The notes: a model not told the origin generated them from the sequence alone. Counted from the first letter of the stretch, positions 33,337 through 45,211 are shown. The stretch is DNA of 64,000 bases from Nelumbo lutea (GCA_022828595.1 JAKGHH010000005.1:30144193-30208192), one strand, 5' to 3'. Numbers and translations: made by a program.

Positions 33337-35750
33337 TTTTATCAGAAAAAAAATGATTAATTTATTAATGGGAGGTAAAAGTTACAACAGCTTGGGGATC
33401 CATCCACCCGGAAATACAAATGTCCAAAAATTAAATTACAATAGAACCCAGGATAACTGCTGCCTCAAAACCCCTTTCTTTACTAGAGCATCGGCCATCC
33501 ATTAGCTGTCCTACGAATCCAATTGGAGGAAGCATTCATGTCCCCTCTCAAGATGTCTATATCCCTTAAGGCATGTCTGTAAACACACGGAACATTGTGA
33601 CTATAAGTGATCCAAGAAATAACCACTTTTGAGTTTTGAGTCGCCTTCAACTTCCAAGTTTCTGAAATTGGAATTCTTAGCAAGTTTTAGGCCTTGTAAC
33701 AGCGCCATCAGTTCAGCCTTAAGAGAATCCCCTTCTCCTATGGGTCCTGAATACACAGCCAGTGGTGGCTTCGTTTCCATCATCTCTCTTTCCTTTTGTT
33801 TTGAAGAGTAGACCACCTCATTCCAAGCCCTTATTATATCAGTCGTAAAACAATGGAAGATGTCCAAGGTTTTTGTCCAATGAGCCATTCTAATTTTTAT
33901 TAATTCCTCCTTTGACCTAATATTCTCATTAAATATTCTTGAATTTCTCTCCTCCCAAATAGACCATACTACAGCAGCTCTAACTGCCTTCCACATTGTT
34001 CTTCCTCTTTTTGTTGGCTGCCTTAGGAAATTTGGGCTGAAGAGGCTCACTACACCCTGAGGATACATCCACCTGCAACCAAAAAGAGAACAAAAATACT
34101 CCCAAATATACAACACAAAAGGACAAGAGATTAGTAAGTGGGGTAAGGATTCACCATTTGCAAAACAAAGAAAGCACATATGTGGGGACAGACATATATT
34201 CAGTCTCCTCTTTTGAAGCATATCACAGGTGTTTACCTTTCCAAGAAAAACCTCCTATCACATTGCTTGAACTTTAGGTGGTATGGGCTTACTCCAAATT
34301 TCTTTCACCGGGAAATTCTCTCCCACCTCCAAAGGTTGTAAGAGTGAATTGAAAAATGAGGTGCAAGTGAATATACCGTCAGGGATGTACTCCATATTCT
34401 AGTGTCCTCCATGGTTTGGATCAAGAAAACAAACTGGAGTTTTATCCAATAACTGAATAAGGGCCTCACATTCATTATCTCCCAGCCCCCTTATGAACCC
34501 GAAATCCCAACTCACACCCACTGAAGAATAAGTGGCAAATCTTGATATTGGACGATTCTTGTGGTCAGATACTGAATAAAGGCCCGGAAAAAGGGAACTA
34601 ATAGGAGCATCAGTCATCCATATATCTTCCAAAAGAGAATCCTCGACCCACACCCCACACCCTACCTGTTAAAAGTGATACAGGTTGGGTATAACTTTTG
34701 GATTTCTTTCCATGGAGAACTTGAGGTAGAGGAGGTCCACCTTTGCATCCTAGCATTGCTCATCATCCCATGAATGCTTTCAATGACCTTGTGCCATAGC
34801 CTATCTCTTTCCAATAGAAACCTCCAGAGCCACTTTCTCAATAAGGTTGTATTCCTAAGAACCAAGTTCTCTATAGTCCCCCCTTCTCCTTTGCTTTACT
34901 AACTTGTTCTCACTTTACCAAATGGTCCCTCTTCTTATCCTATGCTCTCAGAGAAAGTCCCTCATGAGCTTTCCTAGATGACCTGCTATCCTAGAAGGTA
35001 TTCTAAAGGTGGACAGAAAATAAATTGGGAGGTGGATAAAGTTTCTCTAATCAGAGTAATCCTCCCACCCATCGAAATGTAGTTCCTCTTCCAAAGGGCC
35101 AGCTTCTTAGTGAATCTCTAGACCACCAGTTTCCAAAACACTTCAGATCTTGGGATCCCTCCTAGAGGCAATCCAAGATACTCCATAGGCCATTGTCTAA
35201 CCTCACACCCTAGTATCTCCACCAAACTACCCAAATCTTCCTCCTCCACATTGATGCCTACTATACAACTATTTCCCAAATTCACCTTCAATTTTGAGAT
35301 GGCTTCAAAAGAGTTAATAAGCTCTTTTAGATTTCTAAGATTTTCATGATCACCACCCTCACAAAAAAGGAATGATATCATTTGCAAATTGCAAATGAGA
35401 AACCGTCACCTCAAGACATCCAATCCATCACCCTCTAAACAGGTTGTTTTGTCGACCTTGATAATCATTTTACTCAACACCTCTACTATTAGGGTGAAAA
35501 GGAAGGGAGATAAGGGGTCACCTTGCCTCAAACTCTTTTTGCTGGAAAGAAATCTCTAGCTACACCATTTATGAAGATTGAATAATTCATTGAACTCAAA
35601 CACCCCTTAATCCACAATCTCCATCTCTCCTCCAAGCCAACTCTCTCTAGAATCTCCAAAAGAAATGACCAATCAACAAAGTCATAGGCCTTCTCTAGAT
35701 CCAACTTACACACCACACCCTATCCACCCTTTTGCCTTTTTTTTTTTGCT
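33337..35750 (-). pseudogene. 5'-truncated L1-type LINE: reverse transcriptase, zinc-binding and RNase H
   Basis: Read from right to left: RT segment KLDLEKAYDFVDWSFL (about 35690), SISKLKVN-type NSFEAISKLKVNLGNS and MEYLGLPLGG (35387-35118), LRNTTLLRKWLWRF...WHKVI (34865-34662), zf-RVT text FCFANGESLPHLLISCPF and VVWSIWEERNSRIF (34221-33900), and RNase H GPIGEGDSLKAELMALLQGL ...EVEGDSK (33760-33600), then SNWIRRTANG near 33510. The 3' end lies near a T-run at 33337. The endonuclease and the RT start are missing at the right end near 35750. Stops and frameshifts are frequent. RNase H closely resembles that at 25902-26470, so the two may be the same family. Confidence 0.8.
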
Positions 35751-36727
35751 ACACACTCATTTCCTTGATGTAAGGAGGTTTTTGGCGCTATTGAAATCTG
35801 AATATGAACCAGTTTAACCATGGTCACAGTCAACAAAGAATCAGCTGAGGTTCCCAAAGTATGTCCATATTCAGCAACATTCTTACTCTCAATATCTGAG
35901 GAGCCCATCATGTAAAAACTTCAATTAGGGTTTCAGTCAACTTCTATTAGTGTACTGATTGTTGATGAACTCAGATTGGGTTAAATTGGCAACAAAACAC
36001 AGCAACTCACAAGGCCAGTTCAGACCTGACAGCCGTGAGAACCAAGCTCGGTGGCAGCTCTTTCAAGAAGAAGAAGGTCTGATTCAGCCATCAAGAGATA
36101 ACCAGCAGACCTCCAAACACTGTGTACCCGATTGGAGTAGCTTCCTAGTTAGGGATTCCAGATTCCCAACAATAGGTGCCCTAAAGAGAGCAAAACACAA
36201 TCCACATTAACTAAAGGGGCCTTTTTATGAACACTATATATGCAGCAGTGAACACCCCACTATCACCAAGTAAGAACCACTTCAGGAGCAGTCCGTATAG
36301 GTCCAAGAAGCAACTGAACTGAAGTAAGAACTCGTGCCACTTAGTCCAAAAAGGTTTCGGCCACTTGACAGTCCAACAAGATGAGAAACCAACACAGAAA
36401 TCTCTGAGTTAAATCAGGTTGACCACAGCTGAACAGATTTAGAGGTGTTTCGAACACTCTAACAGCCCCCCCAAATCAGAAATATAACCGAGAAATAACT
36501 GAAGCAACTTACAGTTTTATCAATCTCTGATTTGAGCTCCAAATCAGGCCGAACAGTCCTCTCTGATTCTTCCTGGTCACTGAACTATTCTCCAAGTGAT
36601 TAGAGTCTTGGGCACCCTCCAATGACCTCCAAGAATCAGGAGAATGAGTCTAAACTTCCAGCCCTAGAACACCCTCATGCAGTCGGCTGGACTATACCCA
36701 CACGGGAGCCACGCCAAGCTCAGGCCT

Positions 36728-36739
36728 GCTCTGATACCA
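36728..36739 (-). other. Primer-binding site of G
   Basis: Minus-strand TGGTATCAGAGC, directly after an LTR end reading ...tttttcaact. Confidence 0.88.
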
Positions 36740-37021
36740 AGTTGAAAAACAGCCCTTCGAAGTATGGGACTGTGTAAGATTAGATGAAAAACCAAAAAAG
36801 GCAAACAGCTGAAAAGATTGATGAAGATGGAGAGAGAGAGCTGGTGGCAAGAAGGTTAGAGGATGAGAGGTTCGAACTAATCTCCCCCTCTAACACTCTA
36901 ATACAATTTTATTAAGTTAGTTCTTGAATAATTACAAGAGAGGCCCTTGGTTGGGCAAGAAATTACAAAAACACAGCATAGAAAAGAACGTTAATATAAC
37001 ATAGAATAACATGAAGAAGTG
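36740..37021 (-). repeat. 5' LTR of G, truncated
   Basis: 282 bp remain. Matches the solo LTR inside D in shared blocks (cccatacttc, ctgtttttcaact, gtattagagtgttagagg, agggcctctct, acttaa). The outer end stops where H coding begins. Confidence 0.8.
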
Positions 37022-40000
37022 CCTTAAGCCAGATTATTTCACTACATACTGAAGACATGGCTATGTACTCGGCTTTTGTAGATAACTTGGAAACCGTTTG
37101 TTGTTTCTTGCATTTCTAGGAAATCAAAGAATCACCAAGGAATATACACCAGCCAGTAGTAGAGCGATGATTGTCAGAACAACCTGCCCAATCAACATCT
37201 ACATAAGCTCGGAGCTGTGTGGATGAAGAGGATGAGAAAAATAAGCCATGTGATAGTGTACCCTGTACATAATGAATAATTCGGAGAACTGTAGAATAGT
37301 GAGGCTAACGTGGAGCATAATCAAAATGACTCACAATCTGAACCACATAGGAAATGTCAGGTCTAGTCATGGTTAGGTAGATAAGACTACCTACAAGTTG
37401 TCGATACAGGGTAACATCAGGAAGAAGATTACTCTCATCTTTACTCAACTTACAGTTAAGCTCCAAAGGTGTATCTACATGTTTAGAGTCAGTCAAATGG
37501 CAAGACACCAAATCAGAAGCATATTTTTGTTGGTTGACAAAGTAACCCCAATGACATTTTTAAATTTTGAGTCCAAGAAAGTGTGCTACTGGCCCAAGAT
37601 CTTTCATTTTGAAGGAATTACTAAGCAGAAGTTTGAGTTTGTTAACACCATCCACATCATCTCCAGTAATAAGGATGTCATCAACATAGACCTAAAGAAG
37701 AGTCAATCCCTAAGCCCGTTTGAGAGTGAAGAGAGAGTAGTTTGAAGCACTCTACTAAAAACCAGCCTCCAACACTATTGTACGGAAGCTATCAAACCAA
37801 GTTCTTAAGGCCATATAGAGATTTCTTCAGTTTACACACCAACTGAGGATTGTCACAATAGACAAGAGGTGGTTTCATATAAACTGTCTCCTGTAACTCT
37901 CCATGGAGGTAGGCATTCTTAACATCCATCTGGTGAATTGTCCACTGTTTGAGAGCAGTAATGGCTAGTAGCAAACGAATTGTTGTCATTTTGGCCACAG
38001 GTGCAAAAGTTTCACCATAGTCAATTCCATACTCTTGCTTGTAGCCTTGAGCAACCAAACGGACCTTATATCTGTCCAGAGTTCCATCAGATTTGAGTTT
38101 TACAGTGTAAACCCACCGACTACCAATTATGGAGGCATCCGGGGGAGGAGAGACAAGATCCCATGTATCATTCTCCAATAAAGCCTAAACCTCTGCATCC
38201 AACGCTAAACTTCTACAGCCTAGCTGTAAGACTTAGGAATATTTGTGGATGACAAAACAGCTGAGAATGAGCTATGACTCGAAAAGAAGCCATAGCGATT
38301 AGGTGGACGAGAAATACGAGATGACTGATGCAAAGGAATAGATGAAGGTAAATCCTCAGGAGAAGAATCTGCACTTACAGTAGTGGTGGGTGGAGAGGAA
38401 TGACCAGTCACTGTTGCTTGAGGTGGAAGAGGCATAGGCAATGGGCAACCTGGATGCTTCTTGAAATACGTCTAAAGAGACTGACGAGAAGGAGAATCAC
38501 CTGTAGATCCAAAGTCATGAAGAACAGAAACGGATGGTGCAGTTAATTTACAAATATGTTTAAAGAATAAAAGATTCTCAAGAAAGATGGCATTGCGAGA
38601 AATTCACAACCAACGGACTTTGGGATCATAACAGAGAAACCCCTTGTGTTCCGTACTATATCCCATGAAAGCACATATAGCTGATTGAGTTGTTAGCCTT
38701 TTGCATTCATGGGGAGGGAGATGGACAAAGCAAACACATCCGAAGACATGAAGTATGGATAGGTTTGGTGGACGATGAAATAAGGACTAATGGGGAGAAG
38801 AATTTTCAAGAATAGGAGTAGGAAGACTATTGATGAGATGAACAACAATGCGGATCACCTCCACCCAGAAGGTAAGGGGAGCATGAGAATCTTGTATCAA
38901 GGATCTCATCATACTAGCAATGTGACGGTTCTTGCGCTCCAATACTCCATTCTGTTGAGGAGTACCAGGACAAGATCTCTGAGACTGAATGCCATGTTGT
39001 TTAAGATAGGTTTGAAACTCACCATCATAGTACTCTCCCCCTGAATCTGACCTCAAAATATTTATGATGCTTTGAACTGGGTCATTACCATGGCATGAAA
39101 GTTCTTAAACATGGAGAAGACTTATGATTTCTTTCGATGAAAGCAAACCCATGTGTAATGAGTACAATCATCAATAAATAACACAAAGTACTTAGAACCC
39201 AAGCGTGAAATAACTGGAGATGACCACACATCACTATGAATGAGATAAAAAGGTGTAGGTGCATGTACAGTAGAAGATGGAAAAGGTAAAACATTACTTT
39301 TACTATAGCAGAAAGTAAACAAGATTTATTAACATTTTTTACTGAAGAAGTATTCAAAGGCAAACAACCAAAGGAAAATAAATAATACAAATTTTTAGCA
39401 TGAGTGTGACTCAAACATCTATGCCATAAATGCCACACATTATTACAGGAAGAAATAGAAGAACCGGGTGTAACGGATAACAAACAAGAATCTGGTGAAG
39501 ATCTCTTAGTCTCGAATTCCAGAGCAAACAACCTCCCAAGCCTACACCCCTTCCCCTTCAGCTCCCCAGTGTGTTGGTCCTGAATAAAACAACCATCACG
39601 AGTAAATAAGACATTAATACCATCATCAACAAGTTGCCCAACAGATATTAAACTAGTAGTCAATTTAGGTACAAAGAAAGTTTTGGGAAGATGAAAGGGT
39701 TTGGTCTTAGTAGTGGATAAGAATAAATCATTAAAACCATATACAGGTAGAGAATCACTATTAGCAATAATAGTATGGTTGTCAAAGGTTCTAGGTTTAG
39801 GAGACTGACCGAAGGAGGCCCCAGTCATGTGATTTGAGGCCTCGGAACCAATAATCCACAGGTGACAAGGAGATGAACACAAAAAAGTAGACTTACCAGC
39901 CAGTCCAAAAGCAGAAGAAATAGCTGAAGACATAAGCTCATGAATCTTTTCTTCAGTCAGATTTCCCTAGGCATCTGGTTTGTGAGCTGATGATGAGGTG

Positions 40001-40906
40001 GCAGTATCAGTAGAAATAGATTCGGTTGAGGCCTAATAAGCCTTATGTTGTCCTTTCTTGGGAGGCCTAGTCGGGCATTCCACTATGTGTCATTGTTTGC
40101 AGTAGGTACAAAAGTTTTTCATCTTGCAATGGGATGCCACGTGACCAAATTCTTTGCATTCATAACACTACAACTTCGAAAAGTCTTTCTTACCCTTTTG
40201 TTTGGTGGCTAAAAACACAATATCAATCCCATGTTCCTTCTTTTGATCTAGTGCAGATAAGGTAAGAAGACGAGTTTCCTCCCGTAACAACTCTCCAAGG
40301 ATTGCATCAAGTTCAGGCACTGGTTCTCTACTAAGAATGTTGGAGCGTAGAGTTTCATAATCAGACCTGAGGTGCATCAAAAAGTGCATAGTCTTTCTCT
40401 TAGTGAGATGCTTCTTCATAGTCTTCACACAACAATCTGTAGATAGATCCCCAAAGTAAGCCAATTCGTATTCAATCCATAGATTTACAAATCCTACATA
40501 GTATTCCTGAATCTGCTTCTCCCCTTGAACATAGGAGAAGATATCAATTAATCTAATATTGCCTAGACATATTCAATTGCTGACATACCTTTTCTAGGTA
40601 TTTGAACATGTCATGGGCAGATTTGAGACCTCTCATCAGAATACTGACATCCAATGAGATAGACCCAAGTATCCATGAGGTAACCTGAGCATTCTCGGTT
40701 CTCCACTGTATCAGCCCTTTGACATCACTGGCGTCAGGTATGGAAGTGGAACCGTCAATGTAACCCCACATACCTTTCCATTCAACAAAATACTGAAAAT
40801 TGAATTTCCAGAGAGCATAGTTGCTCCCATCGAATTTAACAGAAACAAATTCATTCTTTTCCAGAGCCATAATGAAAAGGAAACAAGTAAAGATTGATCG
40901 AATCAA
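37022..40906 (-). pseudogene. Broken gag-pol of copia H, RNase H truncated
   Basis: gag from the ATG at 40867 (MALEKNEFVSVKFDGSNYALWKF) down to about 40168, zinc knuckles CYECKEFGHVASHC and CTYCKQ near 40085-40170, then protease near 39850 reading WIIGSEASNHMTG: the catalytic Asp of IDSGAS is lost. Pre-integrase NVWHLWHRCLSHTHA (about 39440), integrase (FIDDCTHYTWV; RSDSGGEYYDGEF; TPQQNGVLERKNRH), linker, RT with YVDDILITG text near 37680, and RNase H up to SVCSEIIWL at 37022, where G begins. Stops lie near 40170, 40035, 39970 and 38186. Frameshifts are numerous, including one at 37805 just after SLYGLK. Same family as I. Confidence 0.85.
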
Positions 40907-41314
40907 GCAATGAAGCAGTAATCAAGCTGTGTGAGTCAAAGAAACTGATAATAGAACCTCTTATAGTCACCAGAAATTGTCCAAGTTCCAACAAATGGAG
41001 AAAACTTGAAACACAGCCCAGAAAAGGAAAGTCTGGGTGCAGCCGCCCAAAAAGAGATGTATAGATCTCTCTCAAAACTACTTAGATCTCAATGAAAGTT
41101 TCAAAATATGATGAGAGGGCCTAGGCGACACTTCCTTTCAACTCTTACTGCAAATTGATGTCGTACGAGAGACATCTAATGAAATCTCTCTCCTTGGATG
41201 CGCAAAACACAGAGAACATGTCTCTGGAGAGATCGAAACAATCTAGAGTCAATCGGCAATTATTAAAGTTGTCAAATGATCAAAAAGAAGGAGAAAAGGA
41301 TGAAAGAGCAGTCT

Positions 41315-41326
41315 GCTCTGATATCA
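41315..41326 (-). other. Primer-binding site of H, one base changed
   Basis: Minus-strand TGATATCAGAGC, one G-to-A change from the usual site, directly next to the LTR at 41327. Confidence 0.8.
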
Positions 41327-41570
41327 TGTCAGTTCGTGAGAAAGTAAAAGAGCAAGGAAAGAGACAGAGGTTCAGATCTGTTACGATTGATCAATCTGAT
41401 CGAACCAACCTAGAAAAGAGATATTAATAGTAATCTTATGTAAAATGGACAAGATTGTCCTTACAAAGTGAATAAAAGAACTGTACACTAAAGTACACAC
41501 CTATTACAGTACAAGAAAGAAAAATAAGTATAGTAGAATTACAAAACTACCCTTCAGTAGTTCTTCTACA
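41327..41570 (-). repeat. 5' LTR of copia H
   Basis: 244 bp (minus strand tgtagaagaac... to ...cgaactgaca). Related to the 3' LTR of I (43864-44094). Its outer end abuts integrase coding sequence of I at 41571, indicating insertion of H into I. Confidence 0.82.
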
Positions 41571-43795
41571 CTTCCTCCTCATGAAAGCACTAAGCTAACA
41601 GCTCAATCAGCTGTGTGTATTCATGGGATATAGTATGGAACACAAGGGATTTCTCTATTATGATCCCAAAGTCTGAGAATTGCATTTCTCGTAATGTCAT
41701 TTTTCTTGAGAACCTTTCATTCTTTGAACATATTAGTAAATTGCCTACACCATTCTTTTCTGTTCTGCAACATTTTGGCTCTACAGGTTGTCCTCCTCCC
41801 ACATTTCGGCCACTTTAGGTTTATTTCAGGAAGCATCCAACTCACCCGTTGTCTATGCTTCCTCCACCTCCAACACCAATGACTAGTCATTCCTCTCCAT
41901 CCATCACTATTGTAAGTTCCTCTTCCCATCCTGTTGATTTGCCTTCATCTGTTCCTTTGTGTCGGTCATCTCATGTTTCTCGTCCACCTGACTGCTATGG
42001 CTTCTTTTCTAGCCATAGCTCCTTCTCAGTTGTTTTGTCATCCATAGATATTCCCAAGTCTTACAACCAGGTTGTAGCAGTTAAGCATTGGAAAAATGAT
42101 ATGGACTAAGAGGTTCAGGCTTTATTGGAGAATGATACCTGGGAGCGTGTCACTCCTCCCTCAAATACCTTCATCTGGGTTTACACAGTGAAACTTAAAT
42201 TAGACGGCACTCTAGATAGATATAAGGCCCAGTTTGTTGCTCAAGGCTACAAGCAAGAAAATGGAATTGACTATGATGAGACCTTTGCTTCAATGGCTAA
42301 AATGACAATAGTCCGTTTACTCTTGGCCATTACTGCTATTAGACAATGGACAATCCATCAATGGATGTCGAGAATGCCTTTCTCCATGGGTATTTACAAG
42401 AAATAGTTTACGTGAAACCACCTCCCGGCTACTGTGATGATCCTCTTATGGTGTGTAAACTGAAGAAATCTTTATATGGTCTTAAACAAGCTCCACGAGC
42501 TTGGTTTGACCGCTTCCATACAGTGGTGTTGGAGGTTGGTTTTCAACAAAGTGCTTCAGATTACTCTCTTTTCACTCTCAAGCGAGCACAGGGGTTGACT
42601 CTTCTCTTGGTATATGATGATGATATACTTATCACTGGAAATGATGTGGATGGCATTAACAACTTGAAGCTCCTTCTCACCAACTCCTTCAAAATGAAGG
42701 ATCTTGGGCCTGTCACCTATTTTCTTAGACTTGAAATTCAGCGGTGTCCTCAAGGTTATTTTGTTAGCCAACAAAAACATGCCTCTAATTTGGTGACACT
42801 TGCTCACTTGATTGATTCTAAACAAGTGGATACACATTTGGAGCTTAACCGTAAGCTAAGCAAGGATGAGGGTGAGCTTCTCCCTGATGCTACTTTATAT
42901 CAGCAGCTTGTAGGTAGCCTTATCTACCTAACTATGACTAGACCAGACATTTCCTATGCAGTCCAGCTTGTGAGTAGTTTGTATCCCACTTCTCTGCAGT
43001 TCTCCGAATCATCCGTTATGTCAAGAGCACTCTATCTCATGGCTTGTTTTTCTCATCTTCATCCTCCACCCAACTTCGAGCTTATGCAGATGCAGATTGG
43101 GTAGGTTGTCCTGACACTTTTCATTCCACTACTGGTTGGTGTATATTTCTTGGTGATTCTCTAATTTCTTGGAAATGCAAGAAACAACAAACCATTTCCA
43201 AGTCATCTACGAAAGCAGAGTATAGAGCAATGTCCTCGGTATGTACTGAAATAGTTTGGCTCGAGAATTCTACTTCATGACTTGAACATTGATCACTCAT
43301 CTGCAGTTCTCCGAATCATCCGTTATGTCAAGAGCACTCTATCTCATGGCTTGTTTTTCTCATCTTCATCCTCCACCCAACTTCGAGCTTATGCAGATGC
43401 AGATTGGGCAGGTTGTCCTGACACTTTTCATTCCACTACTGGTTGGTGTATATTTCTTGGCGATTCTCTAATTTCTTGGAAATGCAAGAAACAACAAACC
43501 ATTTCCAAGTCATCTACGAAAGCAGAGTATAGAGCAATGTCCTCGGTATGTACTGAAATAGTTTGGCTCGAGAATTCTACTTCATGACTTGAACATTGAT
43601 CACTCATCTGCCATCCCTCTATTTGCTGACAACATGAGTGCGATCAAGATTGCATCCAACCCGGTATTTCATGAGTGCACTAAACATATTGAGGTGGATT
43701 GCCACTTCATTCGTGATCTTCTCCTTGCAGGTCACATCTCTCTCCCACATGTCTCCTCAGGTCTACAGCTTGCAGCCTCTTCACCAAAGCTATGA
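41571..43795 (+). pseudogene. Broken copia I: integrase C-terminus, reverse transcriptase, RNase H
   Basis: Starts within integrase (LPPHESTKLTAQSAVCIHG, then EHKGFLYYDPK), followed by a Ser/Pro-rich linker (SSHVSRPPDCYGF), RT (ENDTWERVTP, YTVKLKLDGTLDRYKAQFVAQGYKQENG) and RNase H. A stop lies at about 42106 and a one-base loss near 42360. The RT active site reads YDDD at 42613-42624 (Val to Asp beside the catalytic pair). RNase H contains a 307-bp tandem duplication (42994-43607). The C-terminal part (ADNMSAIKIASNP ...HVSSG) runs to 43795 before the polypurine tract at 43855-43863. The first half of the element is absent on the left, where H is inserted. Confidence 0.87.
42994..43607 (+). 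repeat. 307-bp tandem duplication within RNase H of I
   Basis: Units 42994-43300 and 43301-43607 differ at two positions by my count (gggtagg/gggcagg, ttggtga/ttggcga). The break lies at a shared tctgc. Each unit encodes LRAYADADW...MSSVCTEIVWLENSTS. Confidence 0.93.
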
Positions 43796-43863
43796 CCAAA
43801 GCCTGGCATAATTTTCTTATAGACAAATTGATGCTTATCCCCCAACATCAGTTTGAGGGGGAG

Positions 43864-44094
43864 TGTAAACAAGATGGAGGAAAGTTATGTAAATTTATCT
43901 TTCTCTCTTGTATTTTAGTAGGCGTGTACATTAGTGTACATCTTCTTTAATTCTTTTGTAAGGAAAAACTTGTCCATTCATATTTCTTTAATATAAATAT
44001 TCTCCTTTTGGGCTGGTTCAATCAGATCGATCAATCCTAACAGATTTGGACTTTTGGCTATCCTCTTGTCTCTTCACTTTCTCAAGAACTAACA
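43864..44094 (+). repeat. 3' LTR of copia I
   Basis: Begins tgtaaacaagatgg after gagggggag and ends ...caagaactaaca, by comparison with the LTR of H. About 231 bp. Confidence 0.78.
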
Positions 44095-44480
44095 GTATGG
44101 ACACATTATTCTTGATTGCCTTACCAAACCCATTAAGAAGGAATCAGAAGAAAAACCAGGCTCAAGCATATCAAACAACATAACAGTAGTTCACTGATGT
44201 TGCTTCTACCAGGGATGATTCTTCTACATCCTTAGATGAGGACAAGATATATCAGCTTACATCATCTTCTATTTCTTCTACCTTTTCTGCTATTAGATTA
44301 AATGGTAAGTTCCTGGGATACTATTATTGACTCTAGTGCCTTCTGGTAACCCACCAATTTTGTCCATTCCCCATCACAAACATATTATTACTACTAATTG
44401 TGATAAACCAGACATCATTAATCATACTAATTTGTCTCCTTCACTTTTTCCTACTACCGATCCTCTGGATTAAGTGTTCT
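44095..44480 (+). mobile_element. Possible copia gag-protease remnant
   Basis: Broken frames give DEDKIYQLTSSSISSTFSA and then SWDTIIDSSASGNPP, reminiscent of the copia protease motif W-IIDSGAS. No LTR or zinc knuckle is visible. A faint resemblance, reported for completeness. Confidence 0.3.
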
Positions 44481-45000
44481 TTTTGTTGGAGACTGTCTTG
44501 CTCCAAGGAATTTTTTTTTTTCTTTTTTTCTTTGAAATTATAGATATGATTTTTGTACAGCATTATAAATAGATAATGTATATTCTTTTCTATTAAAATA
44601 AGTTTTTTTTAATTATATATATGGATGTGTTCGTGTGTGTGTGTGTGTACGTGTGGTAGTTACAAAGAACCACAATTGCATGGTTTGAGAAGAAAGAAAT
44701 AGATCTAACCAAGTGATGGAAGTTAAAGGATGCCACAAGTATCATTTACTCCATATGTCTCATGCATCCTTCAATCTAAAATGGAGAACAAGGTTTTTCT
44801 ACCACAAAATAAGTCAATGTACCACAGCCACAGATTCGAATTAAATAACAAATGGTAGTGAAGGACATACGTATTACACTTTAGAACATTTTAAAATCTA
44901 AAATAATAGATTTTCAACCTAGAAGGAAACTTATGAATATTTAGTATCAGATAAATTATGCAAATTATGAAATGAAAAGAAAAGGTTAGAAATATCTAAC
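44481..45000. other. ARA1 intron with T-runs and (GT)n
   Basis: T-runs at 44511-44530, a (GT)n run at 44634-44648, otherwise AT-rich sequence. No exon seen. Confidence 0.5.
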
Positions 45001-45063
45001 CTGTCCACCAAAATTGAAAATAACTAACTTCATATTATCTGCTATTCCAAGCTCCTTCCTCAA
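45001..45063 (-). CDS. ARA1: ARA1 exon: KELGIADNMKLVIFNFGGQ
   Basis: 63 bp, 21 codons, phase 0 at both ends. Acceptor ...atttgggaacag, donor GTTAGA after GGTGGACAG. The text LRKELGIADNMKLVIFNFGG matches the family block VRKELGI...VILNFGGQ in the glycosyltransferase-like domain. It follows the exon at 45147 with correct phase. The next expected text (P-GW-LKE...GWLCLVCGAS) is not found anywhere left of here. Confidence 0.87.
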
Positions 45064-45146
45064 CTGTTCCCAAATGAAAATAAGAATAACAAATTGTATA
45101 ATCAACCACACTCTGGAAGAGCATTAATATTGTCTCATGACCATAC

Positions 45147-45211
45147 CTCTGATCGAGATTTATGCAACCTCCTCACAAGGGGCACATCAACAACATCATG
45201 AAAAGCAGGCA
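45147..45211 (-). CDS. ARA1: ARA1 exon: PAFHDVVDVPLVRRLHKSR
   Basis: 65 bp: two bases completing a Met codon, then 21 codons. Acceptor ...ggtattgcag, donor GTATGG after TCAGAG. Family text is PAFRDVIDVPLVVRRLHKSRKE; here one Val is missing (PLVRR), an in-frame three-base difference in a conserved block. Confidence 0.87.

Larger units (their letters stand above)
35765..37021 (-). mobile_element. Copia fragment G: truncated 5' LTR, leader and gag start
   Basis: The primer-binding site at 36728-36739 adjoins an LTR on the right (36740-37021) and a leader on the left. A gag N-terminus starts at 35911 (MMGSSDIESKNVAEYGHT, then TVTMVKL) and breaks off near 35805. The LTR has lost its first 30 or so bases compared with the solo LTR at 15683-15981. 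Both ends are therefore broken: left against a LINE, right against element H. The last part (35765-35812) reads on the plus strand like copia gag text (RFLALLKSEYEPV), opposite to G. Confidence 0.75.

Noticed and set aside
35118..35716. Possible independent host gene with reverse-transcriptase-like text.
   Set aside because: Order and motifs (KLDLEKAYD, SKLKVN, YLGLPLGG, zf-RVT, RNase H) are those of an L1-type LINE, truncated and full of stops.
41571..41585. gaggaggaag (minus strand) next to the H LTR looked like a polypurine tract, suggesting a tandem element sharing one LTR.
   Set aside because: The bases are integrase coding text of I (LPPHES), homologous to the same block in H near 38710. 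Insertion of H into I explains the joint.
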